DNA of 25,348 nt, from positions 1 to 25,348 of IMG/VR virus record IMGVR_UViG_3300032267_000595. One strand, 5' to 3'. The position numbers and the translations under genes were made by a program. Source of the stretch: a virus. Of this stretch, positions 4,672 to 11,802 are shown piece by piece; positions within the stretch are counted from its first letter, which is position 1; each line of letters starts with the position of its first letter. The notes beneath the pieces were generated by a model. It was given only the letters and a program-made list of their open reading frames with translations. It was not told where the DNA came from and searched no databases.

Positions 4672-5196
4672 ATGCCTAACTGGTGCTTCAACCATCTTTA
4701 CATTACAGGGGATAAGGAATCCCTTGACAAGTTCGCTTCTCAGGTAGACGAGGGCGCCCAGCCCGAGGACGACTTGTCAATCATCAAAACCTTCCTACCT
4801 ATTCCTGACGACTTGGGCGATGGGTGGTACGACTGGTGCATCACGAACTGGGGCACCAAGTGGGGTGACTGCCACACCCACAGAGAAAAAGCGGGTGAGG
4901 GGCTGCACTACGTGTTCTACACCGCATGGAGTCCTCCCATTGAGGCCATCATCAGCATCAGCAAGTTGTTCCCCGACCTCAAGTTCGTTATCGTCTACGA
5001 AGAGGGCGGCATGGAGTTCATGGGTGGTGAATACATCCGCAATGGTGAAACCGTTATGGATGTAAGCGCCTCTTATCCTGAAATCCCTGACATTGATGAG
5101 GACGACCTTTCGTATGACCCGTACGATGCTCTCAATGACGCTGTGTTCCAGAAGTTCAATAAGTTGGCAAACGACTTGCGCGCTGCCGCTAGGTGA
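4672..5196 (+). CDS. YubB / DUF1281-like ferredoxin-fold protein (174 aa)
   Basis: The N terminus MPNWCFNHLYITG is the hallmark of the YubB/DUF1281 (Api92-like) family, found on plasmids and phages. Further support comes from a conserved Trp-rich centre (WYDWCITNWGTKWG, about residues 52-65) and an alternating beta/alpha layout (FYTAWSPPIEAIISISKLFPDLKFVIVYEEGG). The molecular role of the family is not established. The C-terminal 35 residues are acidic then helical. ATG 4672 follows ATGGAGAACTGAG. It is the last gene before a 66-nt gap leading to the MoxR gene. Confidence 0.85.
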   Translation: MPNWCFNHLYITGDKESLDKFASQVDEGAQPEDDLSIIKTFLPIPDDLGDGWYDWCITNWGTKWGDCHTHREKAGEGLHYVFYTAWSPPIEAIISISKLFPDLKFVIVYEEGGMEFMGGEYIRNGETVMDVSASYPEIPDIDEDDLSYDPYDALNDAVFQKFNKLANDLRAAAR

Positions 5197-5262
5197 CAAA
5201 GGTCACAGCATTTACAAGATGTAACAAGTTACAATCCAACCCTGAATACAAGGAGAACCACA
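5197..5262 (+). promoter_or_regulatory. Intergenic leader upstream of the MoxR gene
   Basis: A 66-nt gap with no gene. It holds TTTACA (5211-5216), the spaced palindrome at 5220-5233 and an AAGGAG ribosome site. No convincing -35/-10 pair with correct spacing is visible, although this is a natural place for a promoter and the palindrome would then be an operator. Confidence 0.35.
5220..5233. promoter_or_regulatory. TGTAAC-AA-GTTACA palindrome (site 5, 2-nt centre)
   Basis: Both half sites are perfect, but the centre is two bases rather than one. It is the only truly intergenic family member not touching a stop codon, lying 30 nt upstream of the MoxR gene start. Confidence 0.75.
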
Positions 5263-5269
5263 ATGGCTA
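5251..5269 (+). repeat. Repeated translation-start module, copy 2 (copy 1 at 2387-2405)
   Basis: Identical to 2387-2405. It contains the ribosome site and the ATG of the MoxR gene. Confidence 0.85.
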
Positions 5270-6528
5270 GTGCCAAGCAACTGCGTGCCCAGCAGCGTGT
5301 CGTCATCAAGAGCGGCCCGTTCGGGGGACTTCACGCCACCGTTATCGACCCTGCGGTCATCCCTGACGGTATGTATAACCAGCGCAAGATTCTCGTCAAC
5401 ATCGACGGTGTCGGTGACGAGTGGGTAATCCCCAAGTTGGTCATGCTGCCCGGACAGCCTCCCGTCGCAACCGCCGCCCCGTCCCATGTTGTAACCGTTA
5501 CAGCACCTAATCCAATGGTCGTTATGTCCGTGACCAAGATTGAGTCGCTGGATGACCCCGTGCTTGACCAGTTCCGTCCGACCCGTCCCAAGATTCTCAA
5601 GGAGTACGTGTCCCGTACTCTGCCGGGGAACATCAAGGACATCGACGTGCTCGTCAACTACTGGTCACGCCGTGATAGCAGCGGTTATGCAACCAACGTC
5701 GGTCTCGTCGGTGACACTCAGTCCGGTAAGACGATGCTCGTTGAGGTCATGGCGTTCGTCATCGCTGAGCGCATGGGCCTCAGCAAGCCCCTGCCGGTGT
5801 TTACTCTGGCCGGTTCGTCCGCTATCACCGACCACGACCTGTTCGGTCAGTATCGTCCCGACGATTCCGGTGAGTTGCGCTGGATGGAGGGTATCGTCGC
5901 CCTCGCAGTGCGGCTGGGTGGCATTTTGTACCTTGACGAGGTCAATGCAATTCCCGGTAACGTAACGTCGGCTATCCACCCCGTGTTGGATGACCGGCGT
6001 TACTTCACCAACTACCGCAAGCCGATTCGCACCGAGCACGGCAACTACATGCCCGAGGTCACCAAGTGCTCCACCGACTTGTGGACGCTGTGCACCTACA
6101 ACCCCGGTTATGCCGGTATGAGCAAGACCAACGAGGCATTCGCCAATCGTTTCGTGTGGCTGCCTTGGGGTTATGACGAGGAAGTAGAGAAGCGCCTCAT
6201 CAAGTCGCCTGCTATCAGGCTGCTGGGTCAGGCTCTCCGTACTGCACGTGAGACCCGTGCTATCACAACCCCTGTCGGCACCTCCGCTTTGCAGCGGTTG
6301 GAGCAAGACCTCATCGGTCTTGGTGTCGACTTCGCCCTGTGGGCATTCAGCGGGCAGTTCACCAGTAAGGCCGAGGCTTCCGTTGTCGAAGAAATCATCA
6401 ACGACAAGAGCATCCGCATGATGCTGGAGGCTGAGGAAGAGGCCCGTAAGCCCAAGGAAGAGACTCCCGCTGAGGAAGTCATTGACGAGACTGTAACCGT
6501 TAACAACGAGGGATGGAGTGCATTCTGA
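5263..6528 (+). CDS. MoxR/CbbQ-type AAA+ ATPase with N-terminal KOW-like domain (421 aa)
   Basis: Walker A is GDTQSGKT (150-157) and Walker B is ILYLDEVN (221-228). A sensor-1-like LCTYNP and the motif NEAFANRF, which has the MoxR-type second-arginine context, follow. The layout matches the MoxR/CbbQ/NorQ/GvpN group of AAA+ ATPases, which act as ring-shaped chaperones or remodelers working with VWA proteins. The first 62 residues (QRVVIKSGPFGGLHATVID...) resemble a KOW/SH3-like nucleic-acid- or ribosome-binding module, which is unusual for MoxR. The C-terminal tail is acidic and disordered. Its stop overlaps the VWA gene start by 1 nt (TGATG), so the pair is co-translated. Palindrome sites lie at both ends of the coding region. 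Confidence 0.9.
   Translation: MASAKQLRAQQRVVIKSGPFGGLHATVIDPAVIPDGMYNQRKILVNIDGVGDEWVIPKLVMLPGQPPVATAAPSHVVTVTAPNPMVVMSVTKIESLDDPVLDQFRPTRPKILKEYVSRTLPGNIKDIDVLVNYWSRRDSSGYATNVGLVGDTQSGKTMLVEVMAFVIAERMGLSKPLPVFTLAGSSAITDHDLFGQYRPDDSGELRWMEGIVALAVRLGGILYLDEVNAIPGNVTSAIHPVLDDRRYFTNYRKPIRTEHGNYMPEVTKCSTDLWTLCTYNPGYAGMSKTNEAFANRFVWLPWGYDEEVEKRLIKSPAIRLLGQALRTARETRAITTPVGTSALQRLEQDLIGLGVDFALWAFSGQFTSKAEASVVEEIINDKSIRMMLEAEEEARKPKEETPAEEVIDETVTVNNEGWSAF
5490..5502. promoter_or_regulatory. TGTAAC-C-GTTACA palindrome (site 6)
   Basis: Perfect dyad inside the MoxR gene, read as VTVT, exactly in the linker between the KOW-like and AAA+ domains. Confidence 0.8.
6492..6504. promoter_or_regulatory. TGTAAC-C-GTTAAC imperfect palindrome (site 7)
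   Basis: The left half is perfect and the right half is GTTAAC(A), an inserted A relative to GTTACA. It lies 24-36 nt upstream of the VWA gene start, inside the MoxR C-terminal tail. Confidence 0.6.
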
Positions 6529-8552
6529 TGACCTACATGGATAAGAAGCAACTTAACAATCGTCGTTCCAGCGTTCGTAACACCCTCAAAGCAGAGAAGG
6601 AGCGTGCGCTTGGTACTCAACGAGCGCACGCTCTTGAGACTCTGCTGCGCCGTAAGCGCATGGCAGAGGAAGTCAACGACCGTAAGAAATCATCACAGGG
6701 TGCCTTGCTGCACAGTACGGCGGACTTGGCACACAAGGTGCTTGGTGCTTTCGGTGTGGACGTTCCCGTGCAGGTGGAGCAACTGCCCCCGTATCATGGC
6801 AGTGACTTCAAGGCTTACACGGACTTCAAGCGCATCTATGTGTCAGCCAAGACCGAGGGCCTCAACTTCACAGACTTTGAGTCTGTCGCCAAGTATGTGT
6901 TCACAATCAAGGGCGCTGTGTACCACGAGGGTGGTCACATCCTGTACACCTTCCCGTTCATGCACCTCCTTGAGAAGATTCAGACGTCCGGGGCGACCGA
7001 TGAGATTCGTGACCGCGCGAGGAGGTTGCGTGAGGTCGACCGGGGTGACCAGCAGTTGATGCAGCGCAGTTGGAACATCATCGAAGACCAGCGCATGGAG
7101 ATGGCCATGGTCACTGTGTCACCGGTGCTGGCCAACTACTACACAGCGACTGCACTCAACGTGGTGGTCAACCATGACGACCTTGGTGGTTCGTGGCCTT
7201 ATGTAACAGGCCGTCTGTATCTGCCGTATGACCTGCGTAAGTCAATGCGCAAACTGGCCAAGAAGCACAACGCTGCCTTGGTTCCTCTCATCGACTCCGC
7301 TGTCGCTAGGTATCGGGTGGCTCGCACCGACGAGGAACTGTTCAATGCTCTGTGTGACTTCCATGCGCTGATGATGCAGTGGGGTCTTATGGGCACTAAG
7401 CATGAGTCTGAGCATCAGTCGCACCGATTCGGTAGCCAACTGCCGAAGCAACTCCCCGATATGGACGGTGCCACCGGCTACGAGGATGCTGACGACGACG
7501 AGTATGAGGACTCCCCCGACGACAGTCAGGGTGGCCCCAGCCAGCCGCAGCAGCCTGACGCTGGCGAGGACGACGCAGGGTCGCAATCGGGCGCTGGTCC
7601 AGACGACAGTGACGGCGAGGACGAGGATGACGACGGCAGCACCCCATCCCGTAGCAACAGCCCCAAACCCGGTAACGACAATAACGGCGATATCAACGAC
7701 GGTCAGGCTGCGTCTAAGGGTAACGGTGCTGGGCGGGGACAGAGTGACGTGCAGGACATGATCAATGACATCCTTGAATCAGTCAAGCCTACGGTTAACA
7801 GTGATGTCCGGTCGTTCGTAACCAAGGTCAACGAAGAACTGAGCCAAGAACTCAAGCGTGACCCCACGGCGAAGCCGATGGACGCAGAGAGCATCGCTAA
7901 GGCCATTACCATCAAGGGCGGTATCATCGGCTCGCTGGAGCATCTGCTTGACCAGACCAACCCGTCGTGGCGATTCCGTCAGGAGATGGGTGTGCTTGAC
8001 CCGACTGCGTATGTGATGCGGGAGCCGGGGGACACCGACTATTGGTCAGGTCTTGACGATAGCGGCAGTCACGGTTATGACCTGTCGGTGTCCGTCGTGC
8101 TTGACACGTCGTACTCCATGGAGCATCACACCAAGCAGTTGTCCGTTGCTGCTCTCAGTATCCGACTCGCTTGTGATGAACTGGATATTCCCTGTGATGT
8201 CTCCACGTTCAATAGCGTGGAGGGTGCGGTGTACCGAGCGGGTGAGCAGACTACTCCCTACTTGGTCTACGCCAACGGTGGTACCGAACCGGCTGCAATC
8301 CTGTCGATGCTTGACTCGCAGCGACATGACAAGCGGCGTCATCTCGTACTCATCCTTACCGATGGTGATTGGTCTGATACCCCGTCGCTGTCTCCGTTCG
8401 GTAGCCCCGGCAGGTACTTCCTGCTGCTGGGGTTCGGTATGTACAGCACTGCCATCCTCAGGAATAAGAATCCCAATGCGTGTGTGGCCATCAATGACCT
8501 CATGCGTATGCCCGCTGAGTTCACCAAGTCCCTCGCTGGGTTCATGGCGTAA
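6528..8552 (+). CDS. VWA-domain protein with N-terminal HExxH metallopeptidase-like region (CobT/DUF2201 type, 674 aa)
   Basis: Three parts can be seen. Residues 1-270 contain YHEGGHILY with an HExxH zinc motif at 133-137, followed some 50 residues later by WNIIEDQRME, matching the third-ligand 'EDxRxE' helix of CobT-like and DUF2201 proteins. Residues about 320-415 are a long acidic, Ser/Pro/Gln-rich disordered linker. Residues about 520-674 are a von Willebrand A domain with a MIDAS site: DTSYS at 526-530, a threonine near 586 and TDGD with aspartate 612. CobT-like and ViaA-like proteins of this kind are partners of MoxR ATPases, and the ATPase lies directly upstream with a 1-nt overlap. 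The target is unknown. ATG 6528 follows GGGATGGAG; ATG 6513 is possible. Confidence 0.9.
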   Translation: MTYMDKKQLNNRRSSVRNTLKAEKERALGTQRAHALETLLRRKRMAEEVNDRKKSSQGALLHSTADLAHKVLGAFGVDVPVQVEQLPPYHGSDFKAYTDFKRIYVSAKTEGLNFTDFESVAKYVFTIKGAVYHEGGHILYTFPFMHLLEKIQTSGATDEIRDRARRLREVDRGDQQLMQRSWNIIEDQRMEMAMVTVSPVLANYYTATALNVVVNHDDLGGSWPYVTGRLYLPYDLRKSMRKLAKKHNAALVPLIDSAVARYRVARTDEELFNALCDFHALMMQWGLMGTKHESEHQSHRFGSQLPKQLPDMDGATGYEDADDDEYEDSPDDSQGGPSQPQQPDAGEDDAGSQSGAGPDDSDGEDEDDDGSTPSRSNSPKPGNDNNGDINDGQAASKGNGAGRGQSDVQDMINDILESVKPTVNSDVRSFVTKVNEELSQELKRDPTAKPMDAESIAKAITIKGGIIGSLEHLLDQTNPSWRFRQEMGVLDPTAYVMREPGDTDYWSGLDDSGSHGYDLSVSVVLDTSYSMEHHTKQLSVAALSIRLACDELDIPCDVSTFNSVEGAVYRAGEQTTPYLVYANGGTEPAAILSMLDSQRHDKRRHLVLILTDGDWSDTPSLSPFGSPGRYFLLLGFGMYSTAILRNKNPNACVAINDLMRMPAEFTKSLAGFMA

Positions 8553-8563
8553 AGGAGATAACA

Positions 8564-8710
8564 ATGCGTTACGAAATCACAGTCACGTTCTCAGCAGATG
8601 ATGAGGACGTGGCGCAGGCTTACCTAGACATCATTACAAGTATCGCCCCGTGGATGGTTGACAATATCAAAGCGAGCATGAAAGAACCGTACAACTATGC
8701 AGCACCCTAG
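8564..8710 (+). CDS. Hypothetical small protein (48 aa)
   Basis: ATG 8564 has an excellent ribosome site (AAAGGAGATAACA). The product starts MRYEITVTFSADDEDVAQAYLDII, a beta strand followed by a helix. The next protein contains a similar strand-acidic-helix pattern (LDVTVTFVMEDEATALNHYDI), so the two may be distant duplicates. The gene overlaps the next by 14 nt. No known family. Confidence 0.7.
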   Translation: MRYEITVTFSADDEDVAQAYLDIITSIAPWMVDNIKASMKEPYNYAAP

Positions 8711-8951
8711 CCAAATCTATCCGAAGCGTAATCTCTCTTTCAAGTTGGATGTAACAGTTACATTCGTTATGGAAGATGAGGCCACAGCGCTCAATCACTA
8801 TGACATCGGCAAACTCATGCTTGATGTATCCGAGGCACTTGAAGAATCCTTGGCCACCACCTTGGAGAGCGAAGCAATGGCTCTTGAAGACGGTGCGCGA
8901 GTTAACAAGGTAATAGCAGAAGTGACTATCCCTAACCGAAAGGACGCGTGA
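8697..8951 (+). CDS. Hypothetical protein (84 aa)
   Basis: ATG 8697 lies 14 nt before the stop of the previous gene and has only AAAGAAC-like sequence upstream, so initiation may depend on coupling. The protein has a strand (FKLDVTVTFVM) and two acidic helices (EDEATALNHYDIGKLMLDVSEALEESL and ESEAMALEDG), then a final strand (VIAEVTIPN). Palindrome site 8 lies inside the first strand codons. It ends in a TGATG overlap with the helicase gene. Unknown function. Confidence 0.7.
   Translation: MQHPSQIYPKRNLSFKLDVTVTFVMEDEATALNHYDIGKLMLDVSEALEESLATTLESEAMALEDGARVNKVIAEVTIPNRKDA
8750..8762. promoter_or_regulatory. TGTAAC-A-GTTACA palindrome (site 8)
   Basis: Perfect dyad within the 84-aa gene, read as VTVT. 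Confidence 0.8.
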
Positions 8952-10405
8952 TGGAACTGGATGACTTCCTTAGCGCCATTGACAATACAACCGCTACCCC
9001 CAGCACCCCAGCGGTGACGGCGTTGGCCCCGGTCGACCTGCAACTGGACCTGCTGCCGTATCAGGAGGAGGCGCGTGACTTTGCCCTTACGAACGAGTCG
9101 TCTTATCTAGCCCTTGATATGGGGTTGGGTAAGACGGCGGTTGCTATCGCTATCGCAGCAGCATCCAAGAACGCTGGACTCACGCCCATCGCAATCGTGG
9201 TGCCGCCAAGTCTGCGAACAAACTGGGTGCGTGAAATCCAGAAGTTCGCACCGTGGCTGCGGGGCATCGTCATTGACGGTACTAGGGCACGTGCTCTTCC
9301 CAACGTCGACCTGTACATCGTGGGCGATAGCGTGCTCACCCACTGGGAGCCACAGTTGACTGGGCGCGTCAAGACGCTCATCGTTGATGAGGCGCACCGC
9401 CACAAGAATCACGACAGCAAACGTGCCAAGGCGCTTACGACTATCGCTGGGGGTGTTACTGGTCGCAAGGTTCTGCTGTCCGGTACCCCGACTCCCAACG
9501 GTAGGCACGCTGAGTTGGCGGGCCAACTGGACATCCTCGGACAGAAGGCATGGACCGCTATCGGCGGTAAGGGTAAGTTCTGGAACTACTACTGCCCCAA
9601 GGTCAACTCATGGGGTTCTCGTGGTAACAACGACACGCAGGGCTTGCACCAAGCAATGCAATCGTTCATGATGCGCCGTAAGCGAGATGATGTGCTTGAG
9701 TTGCCTAACAAGGGCAGGTCTGCTATCGCTATCGAAGGTTCGGGTAAGGCAGCCCGTGACTACCCCCGCATCGAAGACGACCTTATCGCCTTCTTGCAGG
9801 GCGAGGACAAGAGCATCAGTGGTGCGCTCAAGTCGGAAGCACTGGTGCGGATGGGCCTGTTGCGTAGGACTGCTGGCATGGCCAAGGTGGGAGGGGTCAT
9901 CGAACACGTGAAAGAACTGCTTGACTCGGAACCGGGCGGTGTGTTCGTGGTGGCGGAGAACGTCGATGTGATGGACGCTCTGTATGACGGCCTTATCAAG
10001 TACGGATGTGCCGTGGTAAGGGGTGGTATGACTGACAAACAGAAGACGGAGGCAGTCGACGCCTTCAACAGCGGGGCAGCACGTGTGCTCGTTGGGCAGA
10101 TCGTTGCTGCTGGTGTGGGCCTCACCCTCCACGGCGGTGGACTCAATCACAAGGTGGTGGTGGCACAGTTGCCGTGGACACCCGCTGACTTGCGGCAGGC
10201 CGAAGACCGACTGCACCGCATCGGCCAGACCCACGATGTACACGTGGAAGTTACGTTGTGCAGCCTTGAGAATCGCTGGACCATTGACGAGCGGTTGTGG
10301 TCGGTTCTTGAGCAGAAGGCTTTCGCCACTGGTGAACTCATCGACGGCGAGGGAGAGTACCTCTTGGAGGGTATCCAAGAGGGAGTGTTGGACAGTTACC
10401 GATAA
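8951..10405 (+). CDS. SNF2-family DNA helicase/translocase (SMARCAL1-like, 484 aa)
   Basis: The superfamily-2 motifs occur in order: Q-like LLPYQEEARDFAL (34-46), Walker A DMGLGKT (56-62), DEAH (146-149), SGTP (177-180), and in the second RecA domain VLVGQIVAAGVGLTLHGG, then QAEDRLHRIGQ (416-426), the diagnostic SNF2 motif VI. At 484 aa it is a compact two-domain core with no extra domain, like the DEAD/SNF2 translocases found in many phages. It likely moves along duplex DNA during replication, recombination or fork remodelling. ATG 8951 overlaps the preceding stop by 1 nt and follows GAAAGGA; GTG 8948 is an alternative. Confidence 0.93.
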   Translation: MELDDFLSAIDNTTATPSTPAVTALAPVDLQLDLLPYQEEARDFALTNESSYLALDMGLGKTAVAIAIAAASKNAGLTPIAIVVPPSLRTNWVREIQKFAPWLRGIVIDGTRARALPNVDLYIVGDSVLTHWEPQLTGRVKTLIVDEAHRHKNHDSKRAKALTTIAGGVTGRKVLLSGTPTPNGRHAELAGQLDILGQKAWTAIGGKGKFWNYYCPKVNSWGSRGNNDTQGLHQAMQSFMMRRKRDDVLELPNKGRSAIAIEGSGKAARDYPRIEDDLIAFLQGEDKSISGALKSEALVRMGLLRRTAGMAKVGGVIEHVKELLDSEPGGVFVVAENVDVMDALYDGLIKYGCAVVRGGMTDKQKTEAVDAFNSGAARVLVGQIVAAGVGLTLHGGGLNHKVVVAQLPWTPADLRQAEDRLHRIGQTHDVHVEVTLCSLENRWTIDERLWSVLEQKAFATGELIDGEGEYLLEGIQEGVLDSYR

Positions 10406-10414
10406 GGAGTGACC

Positions 10415-10615
10415 ATGAGCAGCGGAGTTATGTACATTGATGTAACCGAAGGTGATGATCTAACGGTCATAGTCAACGGAACGCCGTGCAACGTCGATAT
10501 CGACGCTGAGGGTGTTCGATTCTCCGTGTGGGGCGAAGAGGCAGATGCCCCACACGGGATGCTCAGTATCACGTGGAGTGACATTATCCAGCAGGTAGAA
10601 CAGGAGACAGAATGA
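10415..10615 (+). CDS. Hypothetical small acidic protein (66 aa)
   Basis: ATG 10415 is 5 nt after AAGGAG; GTG 10409 would overlap that site. The protein is acidic and beta-rich (MYIDVTEGDDLTVIVNGTPCNVDIDAEGVRFSVWGEE). No motif is recognised. Its stop forms an ATGA overlap with the next gene, suggesting co-translation downstream of the helicase. Confidence 0.7.
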   Translation: MSSGVMYIDVTEGDDLTVIVNGTPCNVDIDAEGVRFSVWGEEADAPHGMLSITWSDIIQQVEQETE

Positions 10616-10890
10616 ACGAGGACGAGTTTTACCCAGACGAGCCAGTAGGCGGGGTTATCGTCGTAGATAACCCCGGACGTGAGAAGTACCACGTGATCAG
10701 AGTCAAAGAGATTGTGTGGACGGACGTTGAAGTGAGGTGGGAGTCCACAAGGAGCCGGTATTTAGTGAAGGTGTACTTGAGTGACCACGCATGCCCAGTC
10801 GTGTGCTCCACCTACGACGAGGCCGTCGCTAAGAAGTGGGCTAAGGTGCTGGCCGTATCAGCCCATTTCCTTAATACGTCAAGCATATAA
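10612..10890 (+). CDS. Hypothetical protein (92 aa)
   Basis: ATG 10612 overlaps the previous TGA by 4 nt and follows CAGGAGACAGA. The first 20 residues are acidic; residues 25-80 alternate strands (EKYHVIRVKEIVWTDVEVRWE, RYLVKVYLSD) with a helix (TYDEAVAKKWAKVLAV). No family recognised. Its TAA stop lies inside palindrome site 9, and the gene is followed by a 71-nt gap. Confidence 0.7.
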   Translation: MNEDEFYPDEPVGGVIVVDNPGREKYHVIRVKEIVWTDVEVRWESTRSRYLVKVYLSDHACPVVCSTYDEAVAKKWAKVLAVSAHFLNTSSI

Positions 10891-10898
10891 CAGTTACA
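10886..10898. promoter_or_regulatory. TATAAC-A-GTTACA near-palindrome (site 9)
   Basis: One mismatch to the family consensus (A instead of G at base 2). It overlaps the TAA stop (10888-10890) of the 92-aa gene, in the same arrangement as sites 1 and 3. Confidence 0.65.
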
Positions 10899-10961
10899 TC
10901 ACTAACACTGATAAGTGACAAGTAGTTGCAAAGCAAGAACCACCTAGATAGGATACCTACC
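10899..10961 (+). promoter_or_regulatory. Intergenic leader with a weak promoter candidate
   Basis: No gene. TTGCAA (10926-10931), 17 nt, TAGGAT (10949-10954) is the best promoter-like pair, but the -10 box would sit only 8 nt from ATG 10962 and overlaps the AGATAGGA ribosome-like stretch. A near-leaderless transcript would result. I treat this as a low-confidence call. Confidence 0.3.
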
Positions 10962-11327
10962 ATGAGTTCCCAACTGGAATCACTTAACAAGACCATCCGT
11001 CAGTACCTCGCCACTAGGGCCGCTGCCAAGTCGGCGCAAGAGGCGGCTGATGTACTGGAAACCATCATCAAGGCAGAAATGATCGGACAGGGGTTGTCAA
11101 CCGTAGAGTGCGACGGTAAGGTCGTCACTCTCGTGCACTCCGCTAAGCGGTCATTCGATGCTTCACTTCTCAAGAATCTTGTGAAGCCAGCGGTGTTCTC
11201 CGCTGTGACTGAGCAGGAAGTCAAGAGCAAACTGGTTGACGCAGCCATTACAAGCGGTAAGATTGACAAGACAGTCGTTGACCAGATCACAACCACAACC
11301 CCATACACACAAATCAGGATCAAGTGA
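10962..11327 (+). CDS. Coiled-coil phage protein (121 aa)
   Basis: ATG 10962 follows AGATAGGATACCTACC. Residues 1-55 are a long helix (LNKTIRQYLATRAAAKSAQEAADVLETIIKAEM in two parts), then a small beta hairpin (LSTVECDGKVVTLVHSAKRSFD) and further helices (LLKNLVKPAVFSAVTEQEVKS). The order helix, 'G..V...G..V.L....R..FD' hairpin, helices is common in phage proteins that lie beside recombination or replication genes, but the family has no name I can give with certainty. The gap before the next gene is 1 nt. Confidence 0.75.
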   Translation: MSSQLESLNKTIRQYLATRAAAKSAQEAADVLETIIKAEMIGQGLSTVECDGKVVTLVHSAKRSFDASLLKNLVKPAVFSAVTEQEVKSKLVDAAITSGKIDKTVVDQITTTTPYTQIRIK

Positions 11328-11328
11328 A

Positions 11329-11706
11329 ATGAACCACGAAACCAACACCCAGACCCTTGACATCAAGACCCTCATCCACCTGCTGATGGAAGAGGACATG
11401 CCCCACGGGCGCATCCTCAGCCTCATCGCACGGGAGTGCAACCTCCCCGAGGAGAAGTTGATGTCGGCGGTGACCGGCGCTAACAAGCCCGAGACCACCC
11501 GTAAGAACATCGCATGGAGCGACGAGGCTGTTAACCGGCTCATCGCTCTCTGGAACGGTGGCGAGAAGCCCAGCAAGATCGCTGCACAGTTCGGTTGCAG
11601 CACCCAGACGGTGTACCAGCGAGTGCGTATCCTGCGCCAGACCCGTACCGACGTGATGAAGCGTGTGTACCAAGGTACCCCCCGCAAGACCACTGTCACG
11701 GAGTGA
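11329..11706 (+). CDS. GcrA-like / Myb-like HTH DNA-binding protein (125 aa)
   Basis: Residues 62-103 (AWSDEAVNRLIALWNGGEKP, then SKIAAQFGCSTQTVYQRVRILR) match the GcrA/sigma-like HTH pattern, an acidic 'W.DE....L..LW..G' helix followed by 'IA..FG.s..tV..RV..L'. The first 60 residues are helical (LIHLLMEEDMPHGRILSLIARE) and could dimerise or contact RNA polymerase. It may regulate phage transcription. ATG 11329 starts 1 nt after the preceding stop, with only weak ribosome-site sequence (CAGGATCAAG). It is the last gene before a strong terminator. Confidence 0.75.
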   Translation: MNHETNTQTLDIKTLIHLLMEEDMPHGRILSLIARECNLPEEKLMSAVTGANKPETTRKNIAWSDEAVNRLIALWNGGEKPSKIAAQFGCSTQTVYQRVRILRQTRTDVMKRVYQGTPRKTTVTE

Positions 11707-11718
11707 CCAAACAGCAAC

Positions 11719-11753
11719 AGAGGGGGTGGGGGTTCGCCTCCACCCCCTCTTTG
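11719..11753 (+). terminator. 14-bp terminator hairpin with UUCG tetraloop
   Basis: AGAGGGGGTGG plus GGG, TTCG, CCT plus CCACCCCCTCT form a 14-bp stem with one G-U pair and an extra-stable UUCG loop. TTT follows. It lies 12 nt after the HTH gene stop and is the most canonical terminator in the window. Confidence 0.85.
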
Positions 11754-11802
11754 CGTTACGACCCCAACACGCAGCAACCGCTGCGCCGTCCAAAGGAACG
11801 AT

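Noticed and set aside
5665-6306. 213-aa minus-strand frame opposite the MoxR gene
   Set aside because: Antisense of the AAA+ core; no start signal or domain.
9608-10378. 256-aa minus-strand frame opposite the SNF2 gene
   Set aside because: The plus strand has all SNF2 motifs in order; the antisense frame is a codon-bias shadow.
10500-10560. tRNA-like GGTGTTCGATTCTCC
   Set aside because: No acceptor or anticodon stem can be formed around it and it lies inside a coding region.
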